Position numbers and translations under genes: made by a program | NCBI GenBank assembly: GCA_030704765.1 | Contig: JAUYDD010000078.1 | Location: 1 to 5,705 of the forward strand | Origin: Nanobdellota archaeon | Lineage (GTDB): Archaea; Nanobdellota; Nanobdellia; Pacearchaeales; GW2011-AR1 | Length of the DNA: 5,705 bases | Reading direction: 5' to 3' | Shown here: positions 1-5,158 of the stretch, piece by piece | Numbering within the stretch: position 1 is the first letter of the stretch | Layout: each line of letters begins with the position of its first letter | Notes under the pieces: generated by a model | Told to the model about the DNA's origin: nothing | Databases searched by the model: none | What the model saw: the letters and a program-made list of their open reading frames with translations, nothing else

Positions 1-154
1 ATCAAAAAAACAATGGGCCACCACACCCTAAAGGTTTTTTGCCACGGCAAAAAATCGCCTGCTGGCGAGTGTGGTTTGATTGGCCCTTGTTTTTAGGATG
101 CTCGAGAATTGAAAACTGTAACATTTGTTACGACCACATGATAAATCTTGAGGT
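1..154 (+). repeat. Structured dispersed repeat, copy 1 (cut by the window start)
   Basis: This block recurs in the same orientation at 5554-5705. From 18 to 154 it aligns with the second copy with four substitutions and one inserted base (about 96% identity). Both copies also begin with ATCAAAAAAA, followed by a short stretch that differs (CAATGGG here, AAAT in copy 2). No believable protein is encoded. The first part folds well: ACCACAC (20-26) pairs with GTGTGGT (69-75) and encloses three arms. These are a small CC-TAAA-GG hairpin (27-34), TTTTTTGC/GCAAAAAA with loop CACG (35-54), and TCGCC/GGCGA with loop TGCT (55-68). An outer GGGCC/GGCCC stem (15-19 with 82-86) is possible only in this copy. 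The 3' part holds GTAAC-ATTT-GTTAC (118-131). The repeat lies 33 bases beyond the kae1 stop codon. It may be an RNA gene or a mobile repeat; which one is not known. Confidence 0.85.
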
Positions 155-187
155 TTTCTATTCTCGACATAAACAAATACTTTCTCT

Positions 188-1165
188 TTATTTCCAAGAA
201 ACTACTACATCATCAGTTCTTTCTCTTGGATTGATATCTAATTCATCAAAAGTTTTTATATTCACTTTAATACCTGAATTATATTCTATTTCTCCAAGAT
301 AAGCAATCATAGCGGCATTATCAACAAGCAAAGAATTCTCAGGAACAAAGAACTTAGCTCCTCTTTCTTCGCACATAATCCTGCACATTTCTTGCAAGCG
401 AGTATTGCATGCAACTCCTCCACCTAAAAGCAATTCTTTTTTTCCAGTATGAGCAAGTGCTCTTTCACTAGCTTCAACTAACATTGCAAAAGCTGTTTCT
501 TGCAAAGAATAAGAAAGATCTTCTTTTGAAACACCCTTGTCATATTTTTGTTTTAAATTAGTCAATAAACCAGAGAATAAAACATCCATTCCTTTTACTG
601 AATAAGGTATTTCTATATATTTCCCAGATTTAGCAAGTTCCATTATTTTAGGGCCTCCGGGAAATCCTATTCCAATATATCTTGCAAAATTATCAATGAA
701 GTTTCCGATTCCAATATCAAGTGTCTCTCCAAAAACCCTATATTTTCCAGCTGCATAAGCAATTACCTGTGTATTTGCTCCACTAGCATATAGTAATACA
801 GGATCACTTGCTCCTGTTAATCTTCCAATTTCTAAATGAGCAACACAATGATTTACGGGAATTATTGGAACATTCAATTCAATTGCTTTTTTCTTAGCAA
901 ATTTCATTCCCTCTAAAAGGCATGGAGCAAGTCCAGGTGCTTGTGAAACAGCGATTGCATCAATGTCTTTCTCAGATACACAAGCTCTTACAATAGCATC
1001 TTTCCAAACCCTATCTGCACATTCTCTATGATGCTTTGCAGATTCCATAGGAATAATTCCTCCTTTTTCTGTTGTATAACTATCTTTGCAATTAGCAAGT
1101 ATTTTTCCATCTTTAACAACACCAACACCAAAGGTGTGTGCTGTACTTTCAATACCAATTATCAT
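188..1165 (-). CDS. kae1: Kae1, tRNA N6-threonylcarbamoyladenosine synthase catalytic subunit (TsaD/Kae1/Qri7 family)
   Basis: Kae1 is the catalytic subunit of the archaeal KEOPS complex. It transfers threonylcarbamoyl from threonylcarbamoyl-AMP to N6 of A37 in ANN-decoding tRNAs, and works in the cytoplasm with Bud32, Cgi121 and Pcc1. The 325-residue length is that of stand-alone archaeal Kae1; there is no fused Bud32 kinase domain. Visible family motifs are the ASKHA start GIESTAHTFGVG (4-15), HHRE (45-48), the HxxxH pair H106 and H110, Y126, the glycine-rich GFPGGPK (168-174), FSGLLTNLK (197-205), LLGGGVACN (246-254) and D282. H106, H110, Y126 and D282 match the metal/nucleotide site known in this family. 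One small oddity is DNAAMIA at 282-288, where the family usually has DNGAMIA. The ATG at 1165 is about 25 bases from the centre of the shared TATA box at 1187-1194, so the mRNA is probably leaderless. No other KEOPS gene is in the window. Confidence 0.97.
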   Translation of the reverse strand: MIIGIESTAHTFGVGVVKDGKILANCKDSYTTEKGGIIPMESAKHHRECADRVWKDAIVRACVSEKDIDAIAVSQAPGLAPCLLEGMKFAKKKAIELNVPIIPVNHCVAHLEIGRLTGASDPVLLYASGANTQVIAYAAGKYRVFGETLDIGIGNFIDNFARYIGIGFPGGPKIMELAKSGKYIEIPYSVKGMDVLFSGLLTNLKQKYDKGVSKEDLSYSLQETAFAMLVEASERALAHTGKKELLLGGGVACNTRLQEMCRIMCEERGAKFFVPENSLLVDNAAMIAYLGEIEYNSGIKVNIKTFDELDINPRERTDDVVVSWK

Positions 1166-1186
1166 ATATTATCAATGATTATAATC

Positions 1187-1194
1187 TTTATAAA
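1187..1194. promoter_or_regulatory. Palindromic TATA box shared by kae1 and the divergent 128-residue gene
   Basis: TTTATAAA is its own reverse complement. It lies exactly 22 bases from both start codons, measured edge to start (1194 to 1216 on plus, 1187 to 1165 on minus). This is the spacing expected when archaeal transcription begins at or next to the ATG. The same box can therefore serve both genes, with direction set by the flanking BRE-like bases. No Shine-Dalgarno precedes either gene, which agrees with leaderless messages. Confidence 0.7.
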
Positions 1195-1215
1195 ATCTTA
1201 TACAAGAATCTAGTT

Positions 1216-1602
1216 ATGGATGAGAAAATTATAATGAGTATGTTATATCCGAGTTTTATGTATATAGAACATAGAGGGCAAATACTGCCATATATCCGTT
1301 TACCTCGTGATTTTGTAGATCTAATCCCGAGATTTTATGAACAAGGAAGAAGAGAAACAGTTGATGAATATGCAAGAACATTAGAAAGAATTACTCAAGA
1401 ATCGCCACTTAAAACAACTTTTAGGCTCCAATGGGATACAGAATTAGGATTAACAAATATAAGTATCGGCCCTTCAGGAGGTCTTGACCTTAATAATGAA
1501 GGCTGGCCTAAGTTTCAAGAACATAATTTAGGAACAAAAACAGGATTTACAGCAGGTTCAATTGCTATTGTTTATGTTTCTGAACTATTGAAGAGTAAGT
1601 AA
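1216..1602 (+). CDS. Uncharacterised 128-residue protein, divergent from kae1
   Basis: I do not recognise a family. The protein starts MDEKIIMSMLYP and has a charged, probably helical middle (about residues 31-65, LPRDFVDLIPRFYEQGRRE onward). A stretch likely to be beta follows (TFRLQWDTELGLTNISIGPSGG, about 68-89), then a C-terminal segment with a hydrophobic run SIAIVYVSELL (115-125). There are no cysteines, no obvious signal peptide and no nucleotide-binding motif. The frame is open from 1138, but that start would overlap kae1 and include the promoter. The ATG at 1216 fits the TATA box at 1187-1194 for a leaderless message; an internal ATG at 1234 is less likely. Its stop lies 5 bases from the stop of the convergent nucleotidyltransferase gene. 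The open frame, codon use like its neighbours and the well-placed promoter support a real gene. The function is unknown. Confidence 0.75.
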   Translation: MDEKIIMSMLYPSFMYIEHRGQILPYIRLPRDFVDLIPRFYEQGRRETVDEYARTLERITQESPLKTTFRLQWDTELGLTNISIGPSGGLDLNNEGWPKFQEHNLGTKTGFTAGSIAIVYVSELLKSK

Positions 1603-1607
1603 TTTCT

Positions 1608-2339
1608 CTACCAAACTTCATCAATTCTTTTATAAGTCTCTAAATTTCCAATATCAAAAAGCCTTCCCTGGAATAAATAAGCGAAAACCTCAAATCTATC
1701 AACAAAATATTTTACTAAATTTCCAGGAGAATCTTTATTATTTCCCTCTCTAAGGTATTCTCCAATTTTAAACAAATAATCCCTGGGAAAAATATAAACT
1801 CCAATGCTTGTTAATAATGTTTTTGGTTTATCTGGTTTTTCTTCAAATCCCACAATTCTATCTTCTAATAATTCAACAACTCCATGCCTTTTTGCTTCTT
1901 CTGAAGAATCAACACCATAAACTCCATTAACAACACTTCTTTTTTGTTTAAATAATTCAACAATGCCCTTTAATGAAAAATCAAATAAATTATCACTGTT
2001 TAACACTAATACATCATCATTAATCCCTTCCTCCCTGATACAATGCCATAAATCACCTATGCCTCCTAACCTGGTTTCATTTGAATATGTGCCATCGTTT
2101 AATACTGATAAATTAAATGAAAACCTGGAAAAATTCTTCTCAACATAATCAACTAAAATTCCGTAAAAACTTGTATTGGTTATTATGAATACACTGTCAA
2201 TTTCTCCAATCTCTTGTATTTTGCTTAAAGTGTAATCTAAAATAGGATTTCCTTTTATTGGCAAAAGTGCTTTCGGTTTATCCAATGTCAATGGATAAAG
2301 GCGAGTTGCATAACCAGCTGCAAGTATAATAGCTTTCAT
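1608..2339 (-). CDS. Sugar-phosphate nucleotidyltransferase (NTP_transferase family, RmlA-like)
   Basis: A 243-residue enzyme of the family that joins a nucleoside triphosphate to a sugar-1-phosphate (or a related phosphate such as phosphocholine) to give the activated donor for glycan synthesis, releasing pyrophosphate in the cytoplasm. The N-terminal signature is nearly complete: LAAGYATRLYPLT (6-18) and KPKALLPI (21-28), which bind the nucleotide triphosphate. N-S-D-N-L at 114-118 carries the probable metal ligand D116; many relatives have GDNL there. FEEKP (165-169) and FDIGNLETY (228-236), with D229, complete the core. There is no C-terminal left-handed beta-helix, so this is the short, single-domain form. 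The exact sugar and base cannot be read from the sequence, and no glycosyltransferase gene lies nearby. The start at 2339 is supported by a TATA-like box centred about 25 bases upstream. Confidence 0.92.
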   Translation of the reverse strand: MKAIILAAGYATRLYPLTLDKPKALLPIKGNPILDYTLSKIQEIGEIDSVFIITNTSFYGILVDYVEKNFSRFSFNLSVLNDGTYSNETRLGGIGDLWHCIREEGINDDVLVLNSDNLFDFSLKGIVELFKQKRSVVNGVYGVDSSEEAKRHGVVELLEDRIVGFEEKPDKPKTLLTSIGVYIFPRDYLFKIGEYLREGNNKDSPGNLVKYFVDRFEVFAYLFQGRLFDIGNLETYKRIDEVW

Positions 2340-2360
2340 GAATAATGTATGAACTCAGAA

Positions 2361-2370
2361 TATATAAAAA
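2361..2370 (-). promoter_or_regulatory. TATA box of the nucleotidyltransferase gene
   Basis: Read on the minus strand this is TTTTTATATA, centred about 25 bases before the ATG at 2339, so transcription would begin at or next to the start codon. No Shine-Dalgarno is visible, consistent with a leaderless message. A 7-bp inverted repeat, TTAAGAT/ATCTTAA (2378-2384 and 2397-2403), lies just upstream and could be a regulator site, although AT-rich DNA yields such repeats by chance. Confidence 0.5.
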
Positions 2371-2449
2371 TAATCATTTAAGATTATACTGATTACATCT
2401 TAATAAAAAAAATAAAAATTTGTCTATTTTAGGGATAATTCAAAATTAT

Positions 2450-2480
2450 AAAAAAAATAAAGAGAAAAACTGCCTCTTTA
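2450..2480 (-). terminator. Hairpin plus U-run terminator after the 41-residue gene
   Basis: On the minus strand TAAAGAG (2480-2474) pairs perfectly with CTCTTTA (2464-2458) across a 9-base loop, and eight T residues (2457-2450) follow directly. It begins 33 bases after the stop codon of the small gene. Archaeal termination usually needs only the T-run; the hairpin makes this unusually like a bacterial intrinsic terminator. Confidence 0.6.
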
Positions 2481-2513
2481 TCCCCAGAAAATTCAGTCTT
2501 TAATTATGAGACT

Positions 2514-2639
2514 TTACTTTTTTTTCTTTTTCTTGCCGCCTCTAGCCATTTTTGCTTCGCAAACATTCCCTTTACCATCAACATAGTAAAGATAACCTGG
2601 CTTTCTTTTTACGATATTTTTCGCAATGACAGATCCCAT
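2514..2639 (-). CDS. 41-residue basic small protein with strong expression signals
   Basis: Translation of 2639 down to the TAA at 2514-2516 gives a 41-residue protein: MGSVIAKNIVKRKPGYLYYV at 1-20, then DGKGNVCEAKMARGG (21-35) and six lysines. It is strongly basic, with a compact beta-like centre (PGYLYYVDGKGN) and one cysteine (C27). I recall similar very short proteins ending in GGKKKK in DPANN archaeal genomes, but cannot name a function. The basic tail would suit RNA or ribosome binding, which is only inference. Unlike its neighbours it has AAAAGGAGGT (2645-2654) five bases before the ATG, a consensus BRE/TATA about 60 bases upstream, and a terminator, which together argue strongly for a real and well-expressed gene. 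Confidence 0.85.
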   Translation of the reverse strand: MGSVIAKNIVKRKPGYLYYVDGKGNVCEAKMARGGKKKKKK

Positions 2640-2644
2640 TTTTT

Positions 2645-2654
2645 ACCTCCTTTT
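2645..2654 (-). promoter_or_regulatory. Strong Shine-Dalgarno of the 41-residue gene
   Basis: The minus strand reads AAAAGGAGGT, a full match to the anti-Shine-Dalgarno core, five bases from the ATG at 2639. It fixes the start of this small gene and shows that the mRNA has a leader, in contrast to the leaderless genes elsewhere in the window. Confidence 0.85.
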
Positions 2655-2700
2655 ATCGAATATAATATTTATTATTTCTTAATTAAAGAAAATCTGAAAG

Positions 2701-2715
2701 TATTTAAACCTTTCG
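2701..2715 (-). promoter_or_regulatory. BRE + TATA promoter of the 41-residue gene
   Basis: The minus strand reads CGAAAGGTTTAAATA, a purine-rich BRE (2715-2709) followed by the TATA box TTTAAATA (2708-2701). This is close to the strong archaeal promoter consensus. Initiation about 25 bases downstream, near 2680, would give a leader of about 40 bases that includes the Shine-Dalgarno. Confidence 0.7.
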
Positions 2716-2721
2716 CCCTCT

Positions 2722-2743
2722 CGACGAGAAAAATTTATCGTCG
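2722..2743. repeat. Short inverted repeat between the DUF192 gene and the 41-residue gene promoter
   Basis: CGACGA (2722-2727) and TCGTCG (2738-2743) are perfect inverted copies 10 bases apart, in otherwise AT-rich spacer. The repeat lies just downstream of the DUF192 stop and just upstream of the BRE at 2709-2715. It could be a terminator hairpin for the DUF192 message (with T-rich loop on the minus strand) or an operator. Neither role is shown. Confidence 0.4.
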
Positions 2744-2756
2744 GAAAATGAAAATA

Positions 2757-3092
2757 TCAGGATTTTATCCTCAATATTCTTTTGATTTTTTCAAAATTTT
2801 TATGATTTTTTGGTATCTCTAAAAACTTATCAAACCTTTTTTTTGGTTTTACAGAGATTCTCCAAGGCTTGACATTTTGAATATCTACAATATTTTCTCC
2901 TAAAAACCAGATGCAGATGAATGGTTTGCAGAAAAAAGAATGAATGCTAAGATTGACATCCCTGTTGAAAGTGAAAAGAAGAGGTCTTGAGTTTTTCTTG
3001 AACATCAGCCCTATTGCTTGAGATAAAGGATTATCACAGACCCTGGCATCTAATTCTATTTTCCTTCCTTTATAACTAAATTGAAATTTCAT
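2757..3092 (-). CDS. DUF192 family protein
   Basis: A 111-residue protein with the layout of the small DUF192 domain (PF02643), a compact mostly-beta fold found in bacteria and archaea with no agreed function. Matching parts are the N-terminal strand segment KGRKIELDARVCDNP (8-22), the hallmark GLMFKK (28-33), LLFTF (38-42), the HSFF segment (51-54), the hydrophobic strand IWFLGENIVDIQNVKPW (61-77) and LEIPK (91-95). The usual HTFFM(R/K)FPID motif is changed to HSFFCKPFIC, adding cysteines C55 and C60. There is no signal peptide, whereas many bacterial members are exported, so this one is predicted to be cytoplasmic. The C-terminal 15 residues are lysine-rich. The start at 3092 begins directly before the first conserved strand. 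A TATA-like AATATAAATA on the minus strand at 3124-3133 would give a leader of roughly 10 bases. Confidence 0.85.
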   Translation of the reverse strand: MKFQFSYKGRKIELDARVCDNPLSQAIGLMFKKNSRPLLFTFNRDVNLSIHSFFCKPFICIWFLGENIVDIQNVKPWRISVKPKKRFDKFLEIPKNHKNFEKIKRILRIKS

Positions 3093-3219
3093 GTTTTTTC
3101 TATAAAATATTAATTAAAGAACTATTTATATTATTAACTATTTTTGATATTTTTTATTAGTAGAGTGTTAATTCTTTCCTAAGACAAAAAATGATATCAG
3201 TTAGAATAAATAAAACTTT

Positions 3220-4017
3220 CTAGAGGTCTACTTCGCTAGAATTTAACACCCCAAAAGCACAGCCGCCGCAGTCGTCGTCAACCCAGTCGTAGCCGAGAAT
3301 ATCCATCCCATCACTACCAGAGTACCAGTAGGAATCCAAACACGCAACTCTTAAAACAGGTTTATTAACAGCATCAAATCCCAAAACACTAACTCCTCTT
3401 GGATAAAACTTAGGAGAAGCTATTTTACTTAAATTTTTAGCAACTTCCTCTTTTGTATGTTCTAATAATCTTGCTAAACCACCTCTTATAAACGCATTAC
3501 AATTCTGAACTCCACTAGCAAAACTTTCATAAGGAGCATAACCAAAATCTCTTAAACTGGGATTATTTTCAACAAGATAAATTCCATTAGTTTCTTCTAC
3601 ACCATTTAATAAATGCATTAATATTTTTTTATCAGTTATAAAATTTTCTTGAGCATCTTTTGGAGGGTTTGCAAAAACTCCTTCTAAGGTTCTTACTATT
3701 CTTCCAATCTGTAGCCATCTTGGATCTAAAATTTCAGGTTTAACTTTTTTTTTAAATTCATAAGCACAGACTGAAATAGATTCTGAAGTAGTTGGCTCTC
3801 TAAAGCTTATTTTAGGCTGTTGCTGTGAATGAAAATAAGTTTTTTGCATTTCAGCTAAATTATTTAAATAAGTACTTGGCCCAAATGCAGGATGTCCGAC
3901 AACTAATCTTATATTTCTATGTGGAACTGGAAGTAAATCTCTAACAGGCAAAACAGGTCTTTCAGACAATACAGGAGTTGCTTTAATTACTCCATATTGA
4001 GTTTGTTCATCTGCCAT
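3220..4017 (-). CDS. Uncharacterised 265-residue protein
   Basis: I do not recognise this protein. It has a proline-rich N-terminus (residues 11-45, for example TPVLSERPVLPVRDLLPVP), a lysine-rich segment around 88-93, and a probably helical middle (101-140). A region that looks like a folded alpha/beta core follows, including LRDFGYAPYESFASGVQNCN (155-174) and RGVSVLGFDAVNKPVLRVAC (207-226). An acidic, glycine- and tryptophan-containing tail WVDDDCGGCAFGV (245-257) contains a CxxC pair, C250/C253. There is no signal peptide or transmembrane segment. The DNA encoding the last 30 or so residues is clearly more GC-rich than the rest of the gene (about 55% in 3241-3300). The ATG at 4017 is about 25 bases from a TATA-like box, so the message is probably leaderless. 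It lies 68 bases downstream of the metallopeptidase gene with its own promoter. Confidence 0.85.
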   Translation of the reverse strand: MADEQTQYGVIKATPVLSERPVLPVRDLLPVPHRNIRLVVGHPAFGPSTYLNNLAEMQKTYFHSQQQPKISFREPTTSESISVCAYEFKKKVKPEILDPRWLQIGRIVRTLEGVFANPPKDAQENFITDKKILMHLLNGVEETNGIYLVENNPSLRDFGYAPYESFASGVQNCNAFIRGGLARLLEHTKEEVAKNLSKIASPKFYPRGVSVLGFDAVNKPVLRVACLDSYWYSGSDGMDILGYDWVDDDCGGCAFGVLNSSEVDL

Positions 4018-4036
4018 ATTTTAGTCTCGCTTTGAA

Positions 4037-4046
4037 TATATTTAAA
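4037..4046 (-). promoter_or_regulatory. TATA box of the 265-residue gene
   Basis: The minus strand reads TTTAAATATA, centred about 25 bases before the ATG at 4017, consistent with leaderless initiation. Further upstream an inverted repeat, TTGTTACT/AGTAGCAA (4055-4062 and 4073-4080), fills most of the gap to the metallopeptidase stop. It may be a terminator element or a regulator site. Confidence 0.5.
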
Positions 4047-4085
4047 TTTTTCTATTGTTACTATTATTAAAAAGTAGCAATAACC

Positions 4086-4592
4086 TCAAAACCAAAATCC
4101 CTTTTTCTTTTTTACACTAAAACTATCTGGATTATTATTTTCCTTATTAATAAGCTCATTTAAATTAAAATTTTCTGGTTCTTTAGTTTCAATATGCTCA
4201 GGAAACCATCTTTCCTGAACTTTTTTAAGATTTGCATAATGTTCATAAACTCTTTCAACATTTTTTTCATGCACAACATTATGATGTATAAATCCTCCTC
4301 CAAAACTCTTTGGAATATGCATAAGCTCATGAATCAATGTCTTTATTTTGTCTTCATTTGGCAGTTTATCAAATCTTTTTGAAATTACTTCAATAACATA
4401 GAATCCTTTTCTTCCCAAAGCAATCTGCATTGCTTTTCCAAGAGCATGACATCTCGCAATAGTCCCTCTTGAACTACTTCCATAACTCCTGATGCAAACA
4501 ACAGAGTCTAATTTAACATGAGGAAATAGCATTCTTGCTATTTCATTAATTTCTCTCTGTATATCTTCTGCATGTTCATATCTTATTCCCAT
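4086..4592 (-). CDS. Predicted zinc metallopeptidase (COG4900-like)
   Basis: A 168-residue protein of the archaeal 'predicted/putative metallopeptidase' group (COG4900; related to the phage-type putative metallopeptidases). The zinc site is clear: HELMH at 88-92 gives H88, E89 and H92, and FGGGFIHH (97-104) offers H103 or H104 as third ligand. Upstream are the family-typical RSYGSSSRGTIARCHALGKA (35-54) and FYVIEVISKRFDKLPNEDK (64-82), which places the zinc helix at the usual spacing. The substrate is unknown for this family. Residues 135-168 form a tail beyond the core, rich in N, E and K and ending KKKKGFWF, probably disordered. No signal peptide or membrane segment is visible. The gene overlaps the end of the 135-residue gene by 10 bases, so the two are cotranscribed and probably translationally coupled. 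A weak GATGAG lies before its ATG. Confidence 0.88.
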   Translation of the reverse strand: MGIRYEHAEDIQREINEIARMLFPHVKLDSVVCIRSYGSSSRGTIARCHALGKAMQIALGRKGFYVIEVISKRFDKLPNEDKIKTLIHELMHIPKSFGGGFIHHNVVHEKNVERVYEHYANLKKVQERWFPEHIETKEPENFNLNELINKENNNPDSFSVKKKKGFWF

Positions 4593-4990
4593 GTCTCATC
4601 AGCCTCCCCAGGAATATATTCCGGAAACTCTTCTCCATGTCTCCACCAGTTATCTTCTGAATCATCAAGTCCGAGGATATATTCAGCATAATCCAGTATC
4701 TCATAAGCGCAGTCAAATGTCCTTAAATCATCTGTATTTTGATAAACTGAAAATTGTTCAACTAAACAATCAGGAATGTCAACTTTATATATGCACCAAT
4801 CAGATTCTTCTAATTTATCTTTTGACAGCTCTCCTCTTTCAATTAAATTTACTAAATTTTTCATAGTTCTTTTTCCATAGCTAATCTTTGTTTTTCCATC
4901 ACCATTAAATTTTTTTCTTGAAAAAGAAGCTAATTTCAAAGGCAAATAAAAAAATCTTGTTTCCCCTTTAATTCCATAAATCCCTTTCAT
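4583..4990 (-). CDS. Uncharacterised 135-residue protein, first gene of the metallopeptidase operon
   Basis: I do not recognise a family. The N-terminus is basic (KGETRFFYLPLKLASFSRKK, 8-27). A helical charged stretch MKNLVNLIERGELSKDKLEE (43-62) follows, then WCIYKVDIPDCLVEQFSVYQ (65-84), a helix YEILDYAEYILGL (96-108), and a very acidic tryptophan-rich tail (109-135, DDSEDNWWRHGEE onward). There are three cysteines (C66, C75, C94) without a CxxC pattern. The start is secured by GGAGGT on the minus strand at 4997-5002, six bases from the ATG. The last 10 bases overlap the metallopeptidase gene. The opposite charges of the two proteins' tails (acidic here, lysine-rich there) are suggestive of interaction, but that is only inference. 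Confidence 0.82.
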   Translation of the reverse strand: MKGIYGIKGETRFFYLPLKLASFSRKKFNGDGKTKISYGKRTMKNLVNLIERGELSKDKLEESDWCIYKVDIPDCLVEQFSVYQNTDDLRTFDCAYEILDYAEYILGLDDSEDNWWRHGEEFPEYIPGEADETWE

Positions 4991-4996
4991 GTTTAT

Positions 4997-5002
4997 ACCT
5001 CC
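4997..5002 (-). promoter_or_regulatory. Shine-Dalgarno of the 135-residue gene
   Basis: The minus strand reads GGAGGT, six bases before the ATG at 4990. It decides the start codon and implies a message with a leader. Confidence 0.8.
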
Positions 5003-5068
5003 ACAATTTTATTTCTGCTTTTTTCTCCTCTAACAATCCTAACTTTACTATTAAAATATTTCGATAGT

Positions 5069-5079
5069 ATTTTTATATA
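5069..5079 (-). promoter_or_regulatory. Candidate TATA box for the 135-residue gene / metallopeptidase operon
   Basis: The minus strand reads TATATAAAAAT. Initiation about 25 bases downstream, near 5050, would give a leader of about 60 bases carrying the Shine-Dalgarno at 4997-5002. The box touches the outer arm of the hairpin repeat at 5079-5118, and the same AT-rich flank (TTTTTATAT on plus) also precedes the second hairpin copy at 5272. Confidence 0.4.
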
Positions 5080-5118
5080 GTCAAGGACATTGATATTTTA
5101 CCAGTTTGCGCCTTGACT
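5079..5118 (+). repeat. AGTCAAGG hairpin repeat, copy 1
   Basis: AGTCAAGG (5079-5086) pairs perfectly with CCTTGACT (5111-5118) around a 24-base loop. The same arms, together with the loop start ACATTGA and the internal CAGTT, recur at 5272-5314. The A/T-rich left flank and a GGAAA to the right of the stem are shared too, so the two are homologous copies rather than chance palindromes. Confidence 0.75.
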
Positions 5119-5132
5119 TATTAGGAAACCAG

Positions 5133-5154
5133 CAAAATCTCCCAGAAGATTTTG
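5133..5154. repeat. Perfect 8-bp hairpin
   Basis: CAAAATCT (5133-5140) pairs with AGATTTTG (5147-5154) across a 6-base loop. It lies 14 bases after the AGTCAAGG hairpin and 4 bases before the next one, as part of a close-packed series. Confidence 0.65.
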
Positions 5155-5158
5155 AGGG

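Noticed and set aside
20..75. A tRNA gene, because of the cloverleaf-like shape
   Set aside because: It is only about 56 bases, has a 2-bp first arm, lacks a T-loop GTTCRA motif and lacks an anticodon-loop pattern.
39..302. Plus-strand open frame of 87 codons
   Set aside because: It runs through the structured repeat and then antisense into kae1, has no promoter or Shine-Dalgarno, and its product looks like no protein family.
1028..1213. Plus-strand open frame antisense to the start of kae1
   Set aside because: It is a shadow of the kae1 coding region, with low-complexity Phe/Ile/Asn content and no start signals.
1138..1215. Upstream ATG at 1138 for the 128-residue gene
   Set aside because: It would overlap the kae1 coding region and span the shared TATA box. 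The ATG at 1216 fits the promoter spacing.
1963..2148. Plus-strand open frame antisense to the nucleotidyltransferase gene
   Set aside because: The minus-strand frame carries clear family motifs; this one is a shadow.
4194..4382. Plus-strand open frame antisense to the metallopeptidase gene
   Set aside because: The minus-strand frame carries the HELMH zinc site. This frame is Phe/Ile/Met-rich with no start signals.
4591..4866. Plus-strand open frame antisense to the 135-residue gene
   Set aside because: The minus-strand gene has a Shine-Dalgarno and an operon overlap, while this frame has neither and an atypical composition.
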